A stretch of 64,000 bases of DNA, taken from contig NZ_JAOWCB010000006.1 in the NCBI RefSeq assembly GCF_026420845.1, positions 206,034-270,033 of the forward strand. The letters run 5' to 3'. Of the stretch, positions 17,382 through 26,854 are shown in pieces. The first letter of the stretch is position 1. Each line of letters begins with the position of its first letter. The DNA is from Streptomyces sp. PR69 (GTDB lineage Bacteria; Actinomycetota; Actinomycetes; Streptomycetales; Streptomycetaceae). Under the pieces are notes generated by a model. That model made no database searches and was not told the origin of the DNA. It saw only the letters and a program-made list of their open reading frames with translations. Both the position numbers and the translations under genes were made by a program.

Positions 17382-19325
17382 CTACTCGATGACCGTGATC
17401 CGGCCGCCCGCCGGCGGACCGAGCGGCTTCTCGGGAGACGAGTGAGCCTTCAGATACGCGTTGAAGATCTCCAGGTCGGACGCGCCGACCAGCTTGTTCG
17501 TGTGCTCCTTGAAGACGGTGAAGCCATCGCCGCCGCCCGCCAGGAATTCGTTCATGGCGACCCGGTAGGTCTTCGACGGGTCGATCGCCTCGCCGTTCAG
17601 CCGCACCGAGCCGACGACGATCCGCTCGGCGCCCGACTTGGTCAGATCCAGGGTGTACGTAAAGCCCTCGGACACCTGAAGGATCTTCGGGAACTCCTCA
17701 TTCGGCCCGCTGACCTGCTGCTGGAGCGCGGTGATGAGCTGCGCGCCGGTCAGGTCGACGACGTTCATCATGTTGGTGAACGGCTGCACCGTGTATGCCT
17801 CGCCGTAGGTCACCACGCCGTCGCCCTCGTCGCCCGAGGCCTTGTGGACCAGATCGGCGCGGATGCCGCCGGGGTTCATCAGCGCCAGCTGTGCCCCGCC
17901 CTTGTCGGCCGGGGCGAGCCCCTCAAGCTGGGCGTCCGCGATCAGATCGCCCAGCGGCTTCTCCGGCGTGGTCGCGCCACGGCCGTTGATGTCAGCGGAG
18001 ATATAGCCCTGCGGACGGCTCGCGATCGGCACCGCGAGCTCGTTCCAGCGCTTGATGAGCCGCGTCATATCGGCGGCCGGGGTCTGGTCCCGGCGGACGA
18101 CATGGTTGGCCGCGGTCGGGTTCTTCCCGTACGTGTGGTGCACCCACCACCACGGCAGCCACTTCGGCAGCTTCTTCTGCCGCCACTTCTCCGTGTTCAC
18201 CGCCGTGCGCACGATGTCCTTGGTGCGGCGGTCGTAGGTGAGGGTGGTCTCCGTGTAGAGCCTGCCGTACGAGGCGGCCGAGGTGACCAGACGCGGCTTG
18301 CCGGCCGGGTCCGGGATGGTGCACACATACGCCTGGTGGGTGTGGCCGGTGACCAGCGCGTCCACCTTCGGCGTGATGCCCTTGGCGATGTCGGCGATCG
18401 GGCCCGAGATGCCGTCGCCGGCGCCGGGCGAGTCGCAGTCGTAGTTGTACGACGACGAGGCGGGCGCGCCGCCCTCGTGGATCAGCGCGACGATCGACTT
18501 CACGCCCTGGCGGTCCAGCTCACGGGCGTACTTGTTGATCGTCTCGACCTCGTCGTGGAACTTCAGGCCCTTGATGCCGTTCGCGCTGACGATGTCCGCG
18601 GTGCCCTCCAGGGTCACCCCGATGAAGCCGATCTTGACACCGCCCTTCTTCCAGACGGTGTACGGCTTGAGGATCGGCTTGCCGGTCTTCTCGTTCGTGA
18701 CATTGGCCGCGAGGTACGGGAAGTCCGCGCCCTTGAAGGTCTTCCCCTCCTCGGAGCAGCCGTCGACCGGGTGGCAGCCGCCCTTCTGCAGACGGGCCAG
18801 CTCGACAGCGCCCTCGTCGAATTCGTGGTTGCCCACGCCCGCCACATCGAGGTCCAGCTCGTTGAGCGCCTCGATGGTCGGCTCGTCATGGAAGAGACCG
18901 GAGATCAGCGGGCTGGCGCCGACCATGTCACCCGCGGCGGCGGTGACGGAGTAGCGATTCTTCTTGCGGGCCTCGCGCAGTGAAGTGGCCAGATACTCGA
19001 TCCCGCCGGCCGGTATGGAGGTCACCGTCCCGTCCGGGTGCGTCTCCTTGACCGTGCCGGAGGAGCCGGACGGCGGCTCCAGATGCCCGTGCAGATCGTT
19101 GAAGGAGAGCAGCTGCACATCGACCGTGCGGGAGCGCTGCCAGTTCCCGTAGTGACCACGGTCGCGGTCCCGGCCGCGGTCGCCGTCCTGGCCCCGGTCG
19201 TGCGCGCCGGCCGGCACCGCGGCGACGAGCGCCCCGACGGTGGCGATCCCGGCGGCGACGGCCAGCGTCCGCCGCGTGCGCCGCGACCGCCTGAGGGCGC
19301 GGCTGTGTGGAGTTGTCGCTGACAT
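17382..19325 (-). CDS. Secreted 5'-nucleotidase / 2',3'-cyclic phosphodiesterase (UshA-like)
   Basis: A 647-residue protein. It has an Arg-rich signal peptide (RRTLAVAAGIATVGALVAAV, cleaved near AGA-HDRG). The N-terminal calcineurin-type metallophosphatase has NDLHGHLEP, VGNHEFDEG and VTGHTHQA, which supply two-metal ligands. The C-terminal nucleotide-specificity domain starts near residue 420 (ADINGRG) and contains MNPGGIRADL and LAGGGDGF. It hydrolyses extracellular nucleotides for phosphate and nucleoside scavenging. ATG 19325 has AAGGGGACAG just before it. It is divergent from mshD. The phosphate cluster that follows makes phosphate control plausible. Confidence 0.95.
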   Translation of the reverse strand: MSATTPHSRALRRSRRTRRTLAVAAGIATVGALVAAVPAGAHDRGQDGDRGRDRDRGHYGNWQRSRTVDVQLLSFNDLHGHLEPPSGSSGTVKETHPDGTVTSIPAGGIEYLATSLREARKKNRYSVTAAAGDMVGASPLISGLFHDEPTIEALNELDLDVAGVGNHEFDEGAVELARLQKGGCHPVDGCSEEGKTFKGADFPYLAANVTNEKTGKPILKPYTVWKKGGVKIGFIGVTLEGTADIVSANGIKGLKFHDEVETINKYARELDRQGVKSIVALIHEGGAPASSSYNYDCDSPGAGDGISGPIADIAKGITPKVDALVTGHTHQAYVCTIPDPAGKPRLVTSAASYGRLYTETTLTYDRRTKDIVRTAVNTEKWRQKKLPKWLPWWWVHHTYGKNPTAANHVVRRDQTPAADMTRLIKRWNELAVPIASRPQGYISADINGRGATTPEKPLGDLIADAQLEGLAPADKGGAQLALMNPGGIRADLVHKASGDEGDGVVTYGEAYTVQPFTNMMNVVDLTGAQLITALQQQVSGPNEEFPKILQVSEGFTYTLDLTKSGAERIVVGSVRLNGEAIDPSKTYRVAMNEFLAGGGDGFTVFKEHTNKLVGASDLEIFNAYLKAHSSPEKPLGPPAGGRITVIE

Positions 19326-19449
19326 CTGTCCCCTTGTCAGTTCAGCGTGGCATGAGGGCTGCGAGCGGCAGCCTAGAGTCAACGCGCGTAGCGCAACAGG
19401 GGGAAAGGGTTACGGGCAGGTTGCGAGATCTCCGCCGTACCCTCGATGC

Positions 19450-20373
19450 ATGACCACTGACGCAGTCATTCCGGAGCCCGGCCGGCAGATCCAGACGCTC
19501 GACGAGCTGACGCCCGAGCAGGCCGAAGCCGTCCTTGAGCTGCTCCGCGAGTCCGCCCGGGCCGACGGCATGCAGGCCGTCTCCGAGCAGGGCCGGCTGC
19601 AGCTGCGGGGCGGAAAGCGGGAAGGCGTACGGCACTTCCTGCTCACCGTCGAAGGCGAGCTGCGGGGCTACGCCCAGCTGGAGGACACCGACCCGGTCGA
19701 GGCCCCCGCCGCCGAGCTGGTCGTACACCCGGCCCACCGGGGACGCGGACACGGACGGGCCCTCGGCACCGCCCTGCTCGGGACGTCCGGCAAGCGGCTG
19801 CGCGTCTGGGCGCACGGCGGGAAGTCGGCCGCCCGCCATCTGTCGCAGGTCCTCGGCCTCACCCTCTTCCGCGAACTACGGCAGCTGCGGCGGCCGTTGA
19901 CCCCCATGGACATCCCCGAACCGGACTTCCCGCCCGGCGTGACCGTCCGCACCTTCGTCCCCGGCGAGGACGACGCGGCCTGGCTCTCGGTGAACGCCCG
20001 CGCCTTCGCCCACCACCCCGAGCAGGGCTCCCTCACCCAGCGCGACCTGGACGACCGCAAGGCCGAGCCCTGGTTCGACCCCAAGGGCTTCTTCCTCGCG
20101 GAACGCGAAGGGGAACTGATCGGCTTCCACTGGACGAAGGTCCACGCCGAGGAGCGGCTCGGCGAGGTGTACGTGCTCGGCGTACTGCCCGAGGCCCAGG
20201 GCGGCGGCCTCGGCCGCGCCCTCACCAGCCTGGGCCTGCGGCACCTCGCCGCCGAGGGCATGCCCACCGCGATGCTGTACGTCGACGCGGACAACGTGGC
20301 GGCGCTGACGGTCTACGAGCGGCTCGGCTTCACCACGCATGAGGTGGACCTGATGTACCGCACGGAGACGTAA
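19450..20373 (+). CDS. mshD: Mycothiol synthase MshD
   Basis: A 307-residue protein of two tandem GNAT domains (about 1-145 and 160-307). The acetyl-CoA loop of the second is VLPEAQGGGLGRALT; the first has HPAHRGRGHGRALG. It catalyses the last mycothiol step, acetylation of Cys-GlcN-Ins. The ending YERLGFTTHEVDLMYR is typical of MshD. A single-gene unit, divergent from the nucleotidase. Confidence 0.95.
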   Translation: MTTDAVIPEPGRQIQTLDELTPEQAEAVLELLRESARADGMQAVSEQGRLQLRGGKREGVRHFLLTVEGELRGYAQLEDTDPVEAPAAELVVHPAHRGRGHGRALGTALLGTSGKRLRVWAHGGKSAARHLSQVLGLTLFRELRQLRRPLTPMDIPEPDFPPGVTVRTFVPGEDDAAWLSVNARAFAHHPEQGSLTQRDLDDRKAEPWFDPKGFFLAEREGELIGFHWTKVHAEERLGEVYVLGVLPEAQGGGLGRALTSLGLRHLAAEGMPTAMLYVDADNVAALTVYERLGFTTHEVDLMYRTET

Positions 20374-20463
20374 GGCCGGGGGCCGGGGGGTGGGGCAGGG
20401 TGCTTCGGGGCCCCCGTCCGCGCGGGTCGCCCGCGGCCCGGGCAGGCGCCTCTCCCACGCACA

Positions 20464-20612
20464 GGGCGGGTGGGCGGGAAAAGACCCGCACCCGCGGAGA
20501 CCGGCACGCCCGGGAAACCCGCACGGCGCGCAGCGCCGCCAGGGGGTGCGCGGGGCGAAGCCCCCGCACCCGAGAGGGCGGGAGGGTGGGAAAGGACCCG
20601 CACCCGCGAGGG
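20464..20612. repeat. Duplicated GGGTGGG..AAAGACCCGCACCCGCG element in mshD-ppk gap
   Basis: The 426-bp gap between mshD and ppk has no convincing gene. It holds two copies of a roughly 28-bp element with core GACCCGCACCCGCG (about 20470-20498 and 20588-20612), each able to fold with its GGGTGGG start. Between them lies a third partial GC-rich copy. They probably act as terminator or stabiliser of mshD mRNA. The ppk promoter must lie in 20613-20790. A weak PHO-like stretch is at about 20663-20690. Confidence 0.4.
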
Positions 20613-20799
20613 CCACCGCCCCGCCGGAGACGCGCCCCGCGCTGCCAGGACGTCATGTCCTCGTTACCGGCCATTCAGCCTCCCTTGCGACCCTCACTCA
20701 ATGCAGCCCGCTGTGCCCGCCGCCCCCAACGGGAGAAATCCCCTCACCTCAGACCTCTCCGACGCGCCTGAGCTGCCCATGGCGCGGAAGAATGGGTTC

Positions 20800-23061
20800 A
20801 TGAGCCAGCAGCCCGCCGAGGTCCCGGTCCCGCAGCAGTCCCAGCCGCCGCAGCCGCAGCCGTCCGTCGGCTCGATCGCCGCGCACCGTCCGCATGCCAC
20901 CGCCGCCACGGTCTCCGACCTGGAGCCCGACATCGACGCTGACCTGGACGGATACGAGGTGAGCAACGGGGACGGCCCGGACGCCAGGCACGACGGGGAG
21001 CTGCCCAAGGGCCGGTTCCTGGACCGCGAGCGGAGCTGGCTCGCCTTCAATGAGCGGGTCCTGGAGCTCGCCGAGGACCCGAACACCCCGCTGCTGGAGC
21101 GCGCCAACTTCCTCGCGATCTTCGCGTCCAACCTGGACGAGTTCTTCATGGTCCGCGTCGCCGGGCTGAAGCGCCGCATCGCGACCGGCGTCGCCACCCG
21201 TTCGGCCTCGGGGCTGCAGCCCCGCGAGGTGCTCGATCTGATCTGGACCCGCTCGCGCGAGCTCATGGCGCGGCACGCCGCCGCCTACCAGCAGGACGTG
21301 GCCCCCGCGCTGGCCGACGAGGGCGTCCACATCATCCGCTGGCCGGAGCTCAGTGAGAAGGAGCAGGCGCGTCTGTTCACGCTGTTCCGCCAGCAGATCT
21401 TCCCGGTGCTGACCCCGCTGGCCGTGGACCCCGCGCACCCGTTCCCGTATATCTCCGGCCTCTCGCTCAATCTCGCGGTCGTCGTCCGCAACCCGGTCAG
21501 CGGACACCGCCACTTCGCCCGGGTGAAGGTCCCCCCGCTGCTCTCCCGCTTCCTGGAGGCCTCCCCGCAGCGGTACGTCCCGCTGGAGGACGTGATCGCC
21601 GCGCATCTGGAGGAGCTGTTCCCCGGCATGGAGGTGCTTGCGCACCATATGTTCCGGGTGACCAGGAACGAGGACCTGGAGGTCGAGGAGGACGACGCCG
21701 AGAATCTCCTTCAGGCGCTGGAGAAGGAGCTGCTGCGCCGCCGCTTCGGCCCGCCGGTGCGGCTGGAGGTCGAGGAGTCGATCGACCCGTACGTCCTGGA
21801 TCTGCTGGTCCGCGAGCTGAAGATCTCCGAGTCCGAGGTCTATCCGCTGCCCGGTCCGCTGGACCTCACCGGTCTGTTCGGGATCGCCGCGCTGGACCGG
21901 CCCGAGCTGAAGTACCCGAAGTTCATCGCCGGCACGCACCGCGACCTCGCCGAGGTGGAGTCCGCCTCCGCGCCCGACATCTTCATGGCGCTGCGCGAAC
22001 GGGATGTCCTGCTGCACCACCCGTACGACTCCTTCTCCACCTCCGTGCAGGCCTTCCTGGAGCAGGCCGCGGCCGACCCGGACGTGCTGGCGATCAAGCA
22101 GACGCTGTACCGCACCTCCGGCAAGTCCCCGATCGTGGACGCGTTGATAGACGCCGCCGAGTCCGGCAAGCAGGTCCTCGTCCTCGTCGAGATCAAGGCC
22201 CGCTTCGACGAGCAGGCCAACATCAAGTGGGCGCGGAAGCTGGAGGAGGCCGGCTGCCATGTCGTCTACGGCCTGGTGGGGCTGAAGACGCACTGCAAGC
22301 TGTCGCTGGTGGTCCGGCAGGAGGGCGAGACCCTGCGCCGGTACAGCCATGTCGGCACCGGCAACTACCACCCGAAGACGGCCCGGCTGTACGAGGACCT
22401 GGGGCTGCTCACCGCGGACCCGCAGGTCGGCGCGGATCTGTCGGATCTGTTCAACCGGCTGTCGGGCTACTCGCGCCGGGAGACGTACCGCAGGCTGCTG
22501 GTCGCCCCCAAGTCGCTGCGCGACGGGCTGATCTCCCGTATCAACAAGGAGATCGCCCACCATCGCGCCGGACGCCCCGCCTCGGTGCGCATCAAGGTCA
22601 ACTCGATGGTGGACGAGGCCGTCGTCGACGCCCTGTACCGGGCGTCCATGGCCGGCGTGCCCGTGGACATCTGGGTGCGCGGGATCTGTGCGATACGCCC
22701 CGGAGTCACCGGCCTGTCGGAGAACATCCGGGTCCGCTCGATCCTCGGGCGCTTCCTGGAGCACTCCCGGGTCTTCGTCTTCGGCAACGGCGGAGAGCCG
22801 GAGGTGTGGCTCGGCAGCGCCGACATGATGCACCGCAACCTCGACCGCCGTATCGAGGCGCTCGTCCGGGTCACCGACCCGGCCCACCGCGCGGCCCTGA
22901 ACCGGCTGCTGGAGACGGGCATGTCCGACTCCACCTCCTCCTGGCACCTCGGCCCGGACGGAGCCTGGACCCGGCACGCCACGGACCCCGACGGCCAGCC
23001 GCTGCGGCATGTACAGGAGATGCTCATTGACGCCCGGAGGCGCCGGCGTGCACAGCCCTGA
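20800..23061 (+). CDS. ppk: Polyphosphate kinase 1
   Basis: About 753 residues. A low-complexity N-terminal tail of ~85 residues is followed by the four PPK1 domains: N domain from [20 protein letters not shown], head domain, and two PLD-like C domains. The autophosphorylated His is His517 in [17 protein letters not shown]; Arg and His in the second domain ([10 protein letters not shown]) complete the site. It makes polyphosphate from ATP reversibly. ATG 20800 has GGAAG nearby; ATG 20779 is the alternative. The last 14 bp overlap the CHAD gene, and CHAD and Nudix genes follow without gaps, so this is one polyphosphate operon. Confidence 0.97.
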   Translation: MSQQPAEVPVPQQSQPPQPQPSVGSIAAHRPHATAATVSDLEPDIDADLDGYEVSNGDGPDARHDGELPKGRFLDRERSWLAFNERVLELAEDPNTPLLERANFLAIFASNLDEFFMVRVAGLKRRIATGVATRSASGLQPREVLDLIWTRSRELMARHAAAYQQDVAPALADEGVHIIRWPELSEKEQARLFTLFRQQIFPVLTPLAVDPAHPFPYISGLSLNLAVVVRNPVSGHRHFARVKVPPLLSRFLEASPQRYVPLEDVIAAHLEELFPGMEVLAHHMFRVTRNEDLEVEEDDAENLLQALEKELLRRRFGPPVRLEVEESIDPYVLDLLVRELKISESEVYPLPGPLDLTGLFGIAALDRPELKYPKFIAGTHRDLAEVESASAPDIFMALRERDVLLHHPYDSFSTSVQAFLEQAAADPDVLAIKQTLYRTSGKSPIVDALIDAAESGKQVLVLVEIKARFDEQANIKWARKLEEAGCHVVYGLVGLKTHCKLSLVVRQEGETLRRYSHVGTGNYHPKTARLYEDLGLLTADPQVGADLSDLFNRLSGYSRRETYRRLLVAPKSLRDGLISRINKEIAHHRAGRPASVRIKVNSMVDEAVVDALYRASMAGVPVDIWVRGICAIRPGVTGLSENIRVRSILGRFLEHSRVFVFGNGGEPEVWLGSADMMHRNLDRRIEALVRVTDPAHRAALNRLLETGMSDSTSSWHLGPDGAWTRHATDPDGQPLRHVQEMLIDARRRRRAQP

Positions 23062-24787
23062 AGTTTCCCGGCAGGACCCTGCCGCGGTGATCGAACCCCG
23101 CTCCACGGGGGGCGGGGACCCGGCGGGGTTCCCGGGCCTGGAGGTCCGGGAGGCCCCGGAGGCGCTGGAGGCCCTGGAGGCCCTGGAGCCGCTGGAGGCG
23201 GTCACGGCCGGTGAGGCCCTCGGCCGGTATCTCCATGCCCAGGCGGGGGATTTTCTGCGCAGCCTGCGGCTGCACGGCGAGAGCGGTTCTGACACGGCTG
23301 CCACGGCCGAGGCGGCGCTGGCGCTGCGGATGGCGGCACGGCGCATCGGCGGGACGCTGCAGACGTTCCGGCCGCTGCTGGACCCCGTATGGGCGGACGA
23401 GCTGCGTGCGGAGCTGGCCTGGCTGTCCGCCACGCTCGCCCAGGAGCACGCCTGCATCTCCCGGCTGTCCCGGCTGCTGGACGCCCTGTCCCGCCTTTCG
23501 GGCGCGGTTCCGCTGCCCCCGGCCCGTGCGGAGCTGACGCTGCCGCCGTCGGGCGGCGCGGCGGCGCGCAAGGGGGACCCCGCCCGGGAGGCCCCGCAGG
23601 CTCAGGGGGCTCAGGGGGCTCAGGGGGCCGACGCCGGGAGCGCGGCCGCGGGGGCGCAGGCCCGGCAAGGCGCGGGGTCTTCGGGCTCCGCGGCCCCCGG
23701 AGGTTCCCGGGACGGCGGGGCGCCGTCGGCCCAGGAGACGGCCACGGGAGGACCTGGTGACACGGGCGGCACGGGGAGCGCGGCCGCGGGGGCCGACGCT
23801 GCCGGGGGACGCGCCGGCATCGGAGCCGTACCGGAGACGACCTCCTCCGGCGCCCACGAGCCGACGGCCACCGGGCACGCCGACGGCCGGACGCCCCCCG
23901 GCACCCACGAGCCGACCGCCACCGGCAACACCACCACCCAAGCCACCCCCAAGGCCACCGCCCCCGGCGCCCACGAGCCGACGGCCACCGGGCACGCCGA
24001 CGGCCGGACGCCCCCCGGCGCCCACGAGCCGACCGCCACCGGCAACACCGCCACCCCCAAGGCCGCCGCCTCCCATACCCGCCAGCCGGTCACCCCCGCC
24101 GCCAGGGCCACCGCCCCCAACGCCCACGGCCGCACCACCGCCGGCACCGGCTCGCTCACCGTCGGGGCCGCCCGTGCCGGGGCCCTGCTGGAGCGGCAGC
24201 TCACCCTCGCCCGGACGCGCGCCCACTCCGCCGCGCTGCAGGCGCTCGGCTCGTCCCGTTTCCACGCGGTCGCCGACGCCGTCGCCGTCCTCGCCTCCGA
24301 GCTGCCGCTCACCCCGGCGGCCGGGGCGTCGGCCGCCGAGGCGCTCGTCCGCCCCGCGCAGCTCGCGGAGCGGCTGCTGCTGGACGCGGTCGCCGCGCTT
24401 CCGCTGGCCCGCGCGGCCCACCCGTACAACGCGGAGGCGCTGGTCCACGGCCTGTCCGCGCCGCCGGCCGGTGAGGCGCAGGACGCGCCGTGGCATCAGG
24501 TGCGCCAACTGCTGCGGCTGCACCGGTACGCGCGTGAGGTGCTGCACCCGCAGACCGCTGATCCGGTGCTCGGCCAGGCCGGACGGGTTCTCGACCGGCA
24601 CCGGGACGCGGCCGAGGCGGCCGCGGCCGCCGCCGCGGCGGCGCGCACGCCGCGCATCGCCCCGGCCACCGCGTACGCGCTGGGCGTGCTGCACGCGGAT
24701 CAGCGGCATGAGGTGGAGGCCGCCCGCTTCGCGTTCCAGCAGGTCTGGCAGCAGACGGCCGCCGCAGCCCCGGCCACGGTGTCATGA
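23048..24787 (+). CDS. CHAD-domain protein with expanded linker
   Basis: About 579 residues from a GTG at 23048 that follows CGGAGGCGCC and lies inside the end of ppk. Two helical halves rich in conserved His and Arg/Lys ([20 protein letters not shown], and [20 protein letters not shown]) form the CHAD fold, known to bind polyphosphate granules. Between them lies a roughly 200-residue Ala/Gly/Thr/Pro linker with 39-residue repeats, which is unusual. The Glu/Ala/Leu repeats near residue 35 ([14 protein letters not shown]) are also low-complexity. The gene ends ATGA, overlapping the Nudix gene. A role on ppk-made polyphosphate is strongly suggested. Confidence 0.9.
   Translation: MHSPEVSRQDPAAVIEPRSTGGGDPAGFPGLEVREAPEALEALEALEPLEAVTAGEALGRYLHAQAGDFLRSLRLHGESGSDTAATAEAALALRMAARRIGGTLQTFRPLLDPVWADELRAELAWLSATLAQEHACISRLSRLLDALSRLSGAVPLPPARAELTLPPSGGAAARKGDPAREAPQAQGAQGAQGADAGSAAAGAQARQGAGSSGSAAPGGSRDGGAPSAQETATGGPGDTGGTGSAAAGADAAGGRAGIGAVPETTSSGAHEPTATGHADGRTPPGTHEPTATGNTTTQATPKATAPGAHEPTATGHADGRTPPGAHEPTATGNTATPKAAASHTRQPVTPAARATAPNAHGRTTAGTGSLTVGAARAGALLERQLTLARTRAHSAALQALGSSRFHAVADAVAVLASELPLTPAAGASAAEALVRPAQLAERLLLDAVAALPLARAAHPYNAEALVHGLSAPPAGEAQDAPWHQVRQLLRLHRYAREVLHPQTADPVLGQAGRVLDRHRDAAEAAAAAAAAARTPRIAPATAYALGVLHADQRHEVEAARFAFQQVWQQTAAAAPATVS
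23849..24065 (+). repeat. 117-bp tandem repeat within the CHAD gene
   Basis: Copy one (23849-23965) and copy two (from 23966, losing about 20 bp near its end) are nearly identical. They encode 39-residue units with [18 protein letters not shown] and EPTATGN. Each unit also contains a half-length internal repeat (HEPTATG). The length is a multiple of three, so copy-number change keeps the frame. It is likely variable between strains. Confidence 0.8.
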
Positions 24788-25251
24788 ACACGGGCGGCCC
24801 CGAGACGGGCGAGGACACGGCCACGGTCCTGGCGGCCGGGTGCGTCCTGTGGCGGCGCTCCCCGCACGGCTACGCCCAGGGCACCCCGTACGCAGGCGAG
24901 GGCATCGAGATCTGTCTCGTACACCGCCCGAAATACGGCGACTGGTCGCATCCGAAGGGGAAGCTGAAGCGCGGCGAGGACGCCCTCTCCTGCGCGCTGC
25001 GCGAGGTGCTGGAGGAGACCGGCCACCGCTGTGTCCCGGGCGCCCGGCTGCCCACGGTCCGCTATGTTGCGAACGGCCGCCCCAAGGAGGTCCGGTACTG
25101 GGCGGCGGAGGCCACCACCGGCTCCTTCGCCGCGGGTCACGAGGTCGACCAGATCGTCTGGCTCCCCCCGGCGGCGGCCCGTCACCGGCTCACCCAGCCA
25201 CGTGACCGAAAACTGGTGGACGCGCTGCTCGACGCGCTCCGCTCGGCCTGA
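24784..25251 (+). CDS. Nudix hydrolase (MutT/DIPP type)
   Basis: A 155-residue protein. The full Nudix box GKLKRGEDALSCALREVLEETGH (shown as GKLKRGE, then REVLEETG, residues about 60-82) has all catalytic Glu residues. The preceding VHRPKYGDWSHPKGKL is typical of the MutT1-like group that removes phosphates from diadenosine polyphosphates, 8-oxo-dGTP or inositol pyrophosphates. ATGA overlap with the CHAD gene shows translational coupling in the ppk-CHAD operon, so a substrate linked to polyphosphate metabolism is likely. Confidence 0.92.
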   Translation: MNTGGPETGEDTATVLAAGCVLWRRSPHGYAQGTPYAGEGIEICLVHRPKYGDWSHPKGKLKRGEDALSCALREVLEETGHRCVPGARLPTVRYVANGRPKEVRYWAAEATTGSFAAGHEVDQIVWLPPAAARHRLTQPRDRKLVDALLDALRSA

Positions 25252-25429
25252 CGGCAAGTGACGCACCGTGACGACCGCGTGACGACGGTGGCACGACAGC
25301 CGGCCCCGGGCACTCGTTCCGGCCCGTGCGCTATCCGCACAACAGCCTCATAACGGGCCGGACACGGAACGGCTACGGAACCCCGTATGACCTCAGCCGC
25401 CCGACCTCAGCACCCAGCCGCCTAGCACG

Positions 25430-25473
25430 GTTCACCTTCCGTTCACCCTCCCCGGTTTGCGGCTTCACCTGAT
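25430..25473 (+). promoter_or_regulatory. PHO box (PhoP-binding direct repeats) upstream of pstS
   Basis: Repeats of 11 bp: GTTCACCTTCC (25430), GTTCACCCTCC (25441), a degenerate unit (25452), then CTTCACCTGAT (25463). This is the Streptomyces PHO-box pattern bound by phosphorylated PhoP. A -10-like TTAATT lies at 25478-25483 and the pstS start is 115 bp further, leaving a long 5' leader. It should drive pstSCAB under phosphate limitation. Confidence 0.9.
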
Positions 25474-25596
25474 CTGCTTAATTTCGGCCGTACACGGTGA
25501 CCAGCGCACTGCTGCACCACCTCACCCCGACGCACGCCGCCATACGTTTCCGACATCGGTCTGCGTCACGGCGGCTCCTGGAAGGAACACCCGATA

Positions 25597-26742
25597 GTGA
25601 AGCTTCAGCGCAAGAACGGACTTCGCGCGACCGCGCTCGGCGCCCTCGCCGTTTCCGGCGCCCTGGTTCTCACGGCGTGTGGTTCGGACGACAACGCCCC
25701 TGGCAACGGCAGCGGCGGCAACAGCGGTGAGAAGACCGCGGCCACGTCGAACATCGACTGCGGCGACGCCAAGGGCCAGCTGCTCGCGGCGGGCTCCAGC
25801 GCCCAGAAGAACGCCATGGACCTGTGGGTGAAGAACTTCCAGGCCGCCTGCTCCGGTGTGGAGATCAACTACCAGTCGATCGGCTCCGGCGGCGGCATCA
25901 CCAAGTTCACCCAGGGCCAGGTCGCCTTCGCCGGCTCCGACTCGGCCCTGAAGCCGGACGAGGTCACCGAGTCGCAGAAGGTCTGCAAGGACGGCAAGGG
26001 CATCAACCTCCCGATGGTCGGCGGCCCGGTCGCCATCGGCTACAACCTCCCCGGCGTGGAGAACCTGGTCCTCGACGGCCCGACCCTCGCCAAGATCTTC
26101 GACTCGAAGATCACCAAGTGGAACGACGAGGCCATCGCCAAGCTCAACCCCGACGCGAAGCTCCCGGACACCGAGATCCAGGCCTTCCACCGCTCGGATG
26201 AGTCCGGCACCACGCAGAACCTGCACGCGTACCTCAGCGCGTCCGCTCCGAACGAGTGGAAGCACGACCCGAAGTCGAAGTCGTGGGAGGCCCCCGGCGG
26301 CCAGGCGGCCAACGGCTCCTCCGGCGTCGCGGCGGCCGTCAAGGGCGCTGAGAACTCGATCGGCTACTTCGAGCTCTCCTACGCCACCGCCCAGTCCATC
26401 CCGACCGTGAGCATCGACACCGGCGCCAGCGAGCCGGTCAAGGCGACCACCGAGAACGCCTCCAAGGCCATCGCCGCCGCCAAGGTCAAGGGAACCGGCA
26501 ACGACCTGGCCCTGGAGCTCGACTACGCCACCAAGGCCGAGGGCGCCTACCCGATCATCCTGGTCACCTACGAGATCCCCTGCGACAAGGGCAACAAGGC
26601 GGAGACCCTGCCGGCCCTGAAGGCGTTCCTGAACTACGCCGTCAGCGACGAGGGCCAGAAGGTCCTCGCCGACGCCGACTACGCCCCGCTGCCGGCGGAG
26701 ATCGCGGCCAAGGTCCGCGAGATCGTCCCCACCCTGTCCTGA
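25597..26742 (+). CDS. pstS: Phosphate ABC transporter substrate-binding lipoprotein PstS
   Basis: A 381-residue protein starting at GTG 25597. The lipobox LVLTACGSDD is cleaved before Cys28, so it is anchored to the outer face of the membrane. Phosphate-binding segments include LLAAGSSAQKN, GSGGGITKFTQGQVAFAGSD and FHRSDESGTTQNL. It delivers phosphate to PstCA. A long gap with PHO box upstream; pstC begins 112 bp downstream, after an inverted GGCCGGC-type repeat that may set the higher level of pstS over the rest. Confidence 0.97.
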   Translation: MKLQRKNGLRATALGALAVSGALVLTACGSDDNAPGNGSGGNSGEKTAATSNIDCGDAKGQLLAAGSSAQKNAMDLWVKNFQAACSGVEINYQSIGSGGGITKFTQGQVAFAGSDSALKPDEVTESQKVCKDGKGINLPMVGGPVAIGYNLPGVENLVLDGPTLAKIFDSKITKWNDEAIAKLNPDAKLPDTEIQAFHRSDESGTTQNLHAYLSASAPNEWKHDPKSKSWEAPGGQAANGSSGVAAAVKGAENSIGYFELSYATAQSIPTVSIDTGASEPVKATTENASKAIAAAKVKGTGNDLALELDYATKAEGAYPIILVTYEIPCDKGNKAETLPALKAFLNYAVSDEGQKVLADADYAPLPAEIAAKVREIVPTLS

Positions 26743-26854
26743 CCCCGACCGGGGCCGGCCGGGTCCACCACACACCCGTGAGGGACCCGGCCGGCCCCGG
26801 CATCCGGTGCACCGCCGCCAGGAGCCGCACAGCTCCGCAGACCGGAGAAAATCG

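Noticed and set aside
20663..20690. PHO-box-like stretch (GTTACCGGCC/ATTCAGCCTCC) before ppk
   Set aside because: Only one unit resembles GTTCACC and the period is 10, not 11. Phosphate control of ppk is known in Streptomyces, but this sequence alone does not show it.
23024..24824. Long minus-strand open frames opposite the CHAD gene
   Set aside because: Low-complexity mirror of the repeat region; the CHAD frame has conserved helices and fits the operon.
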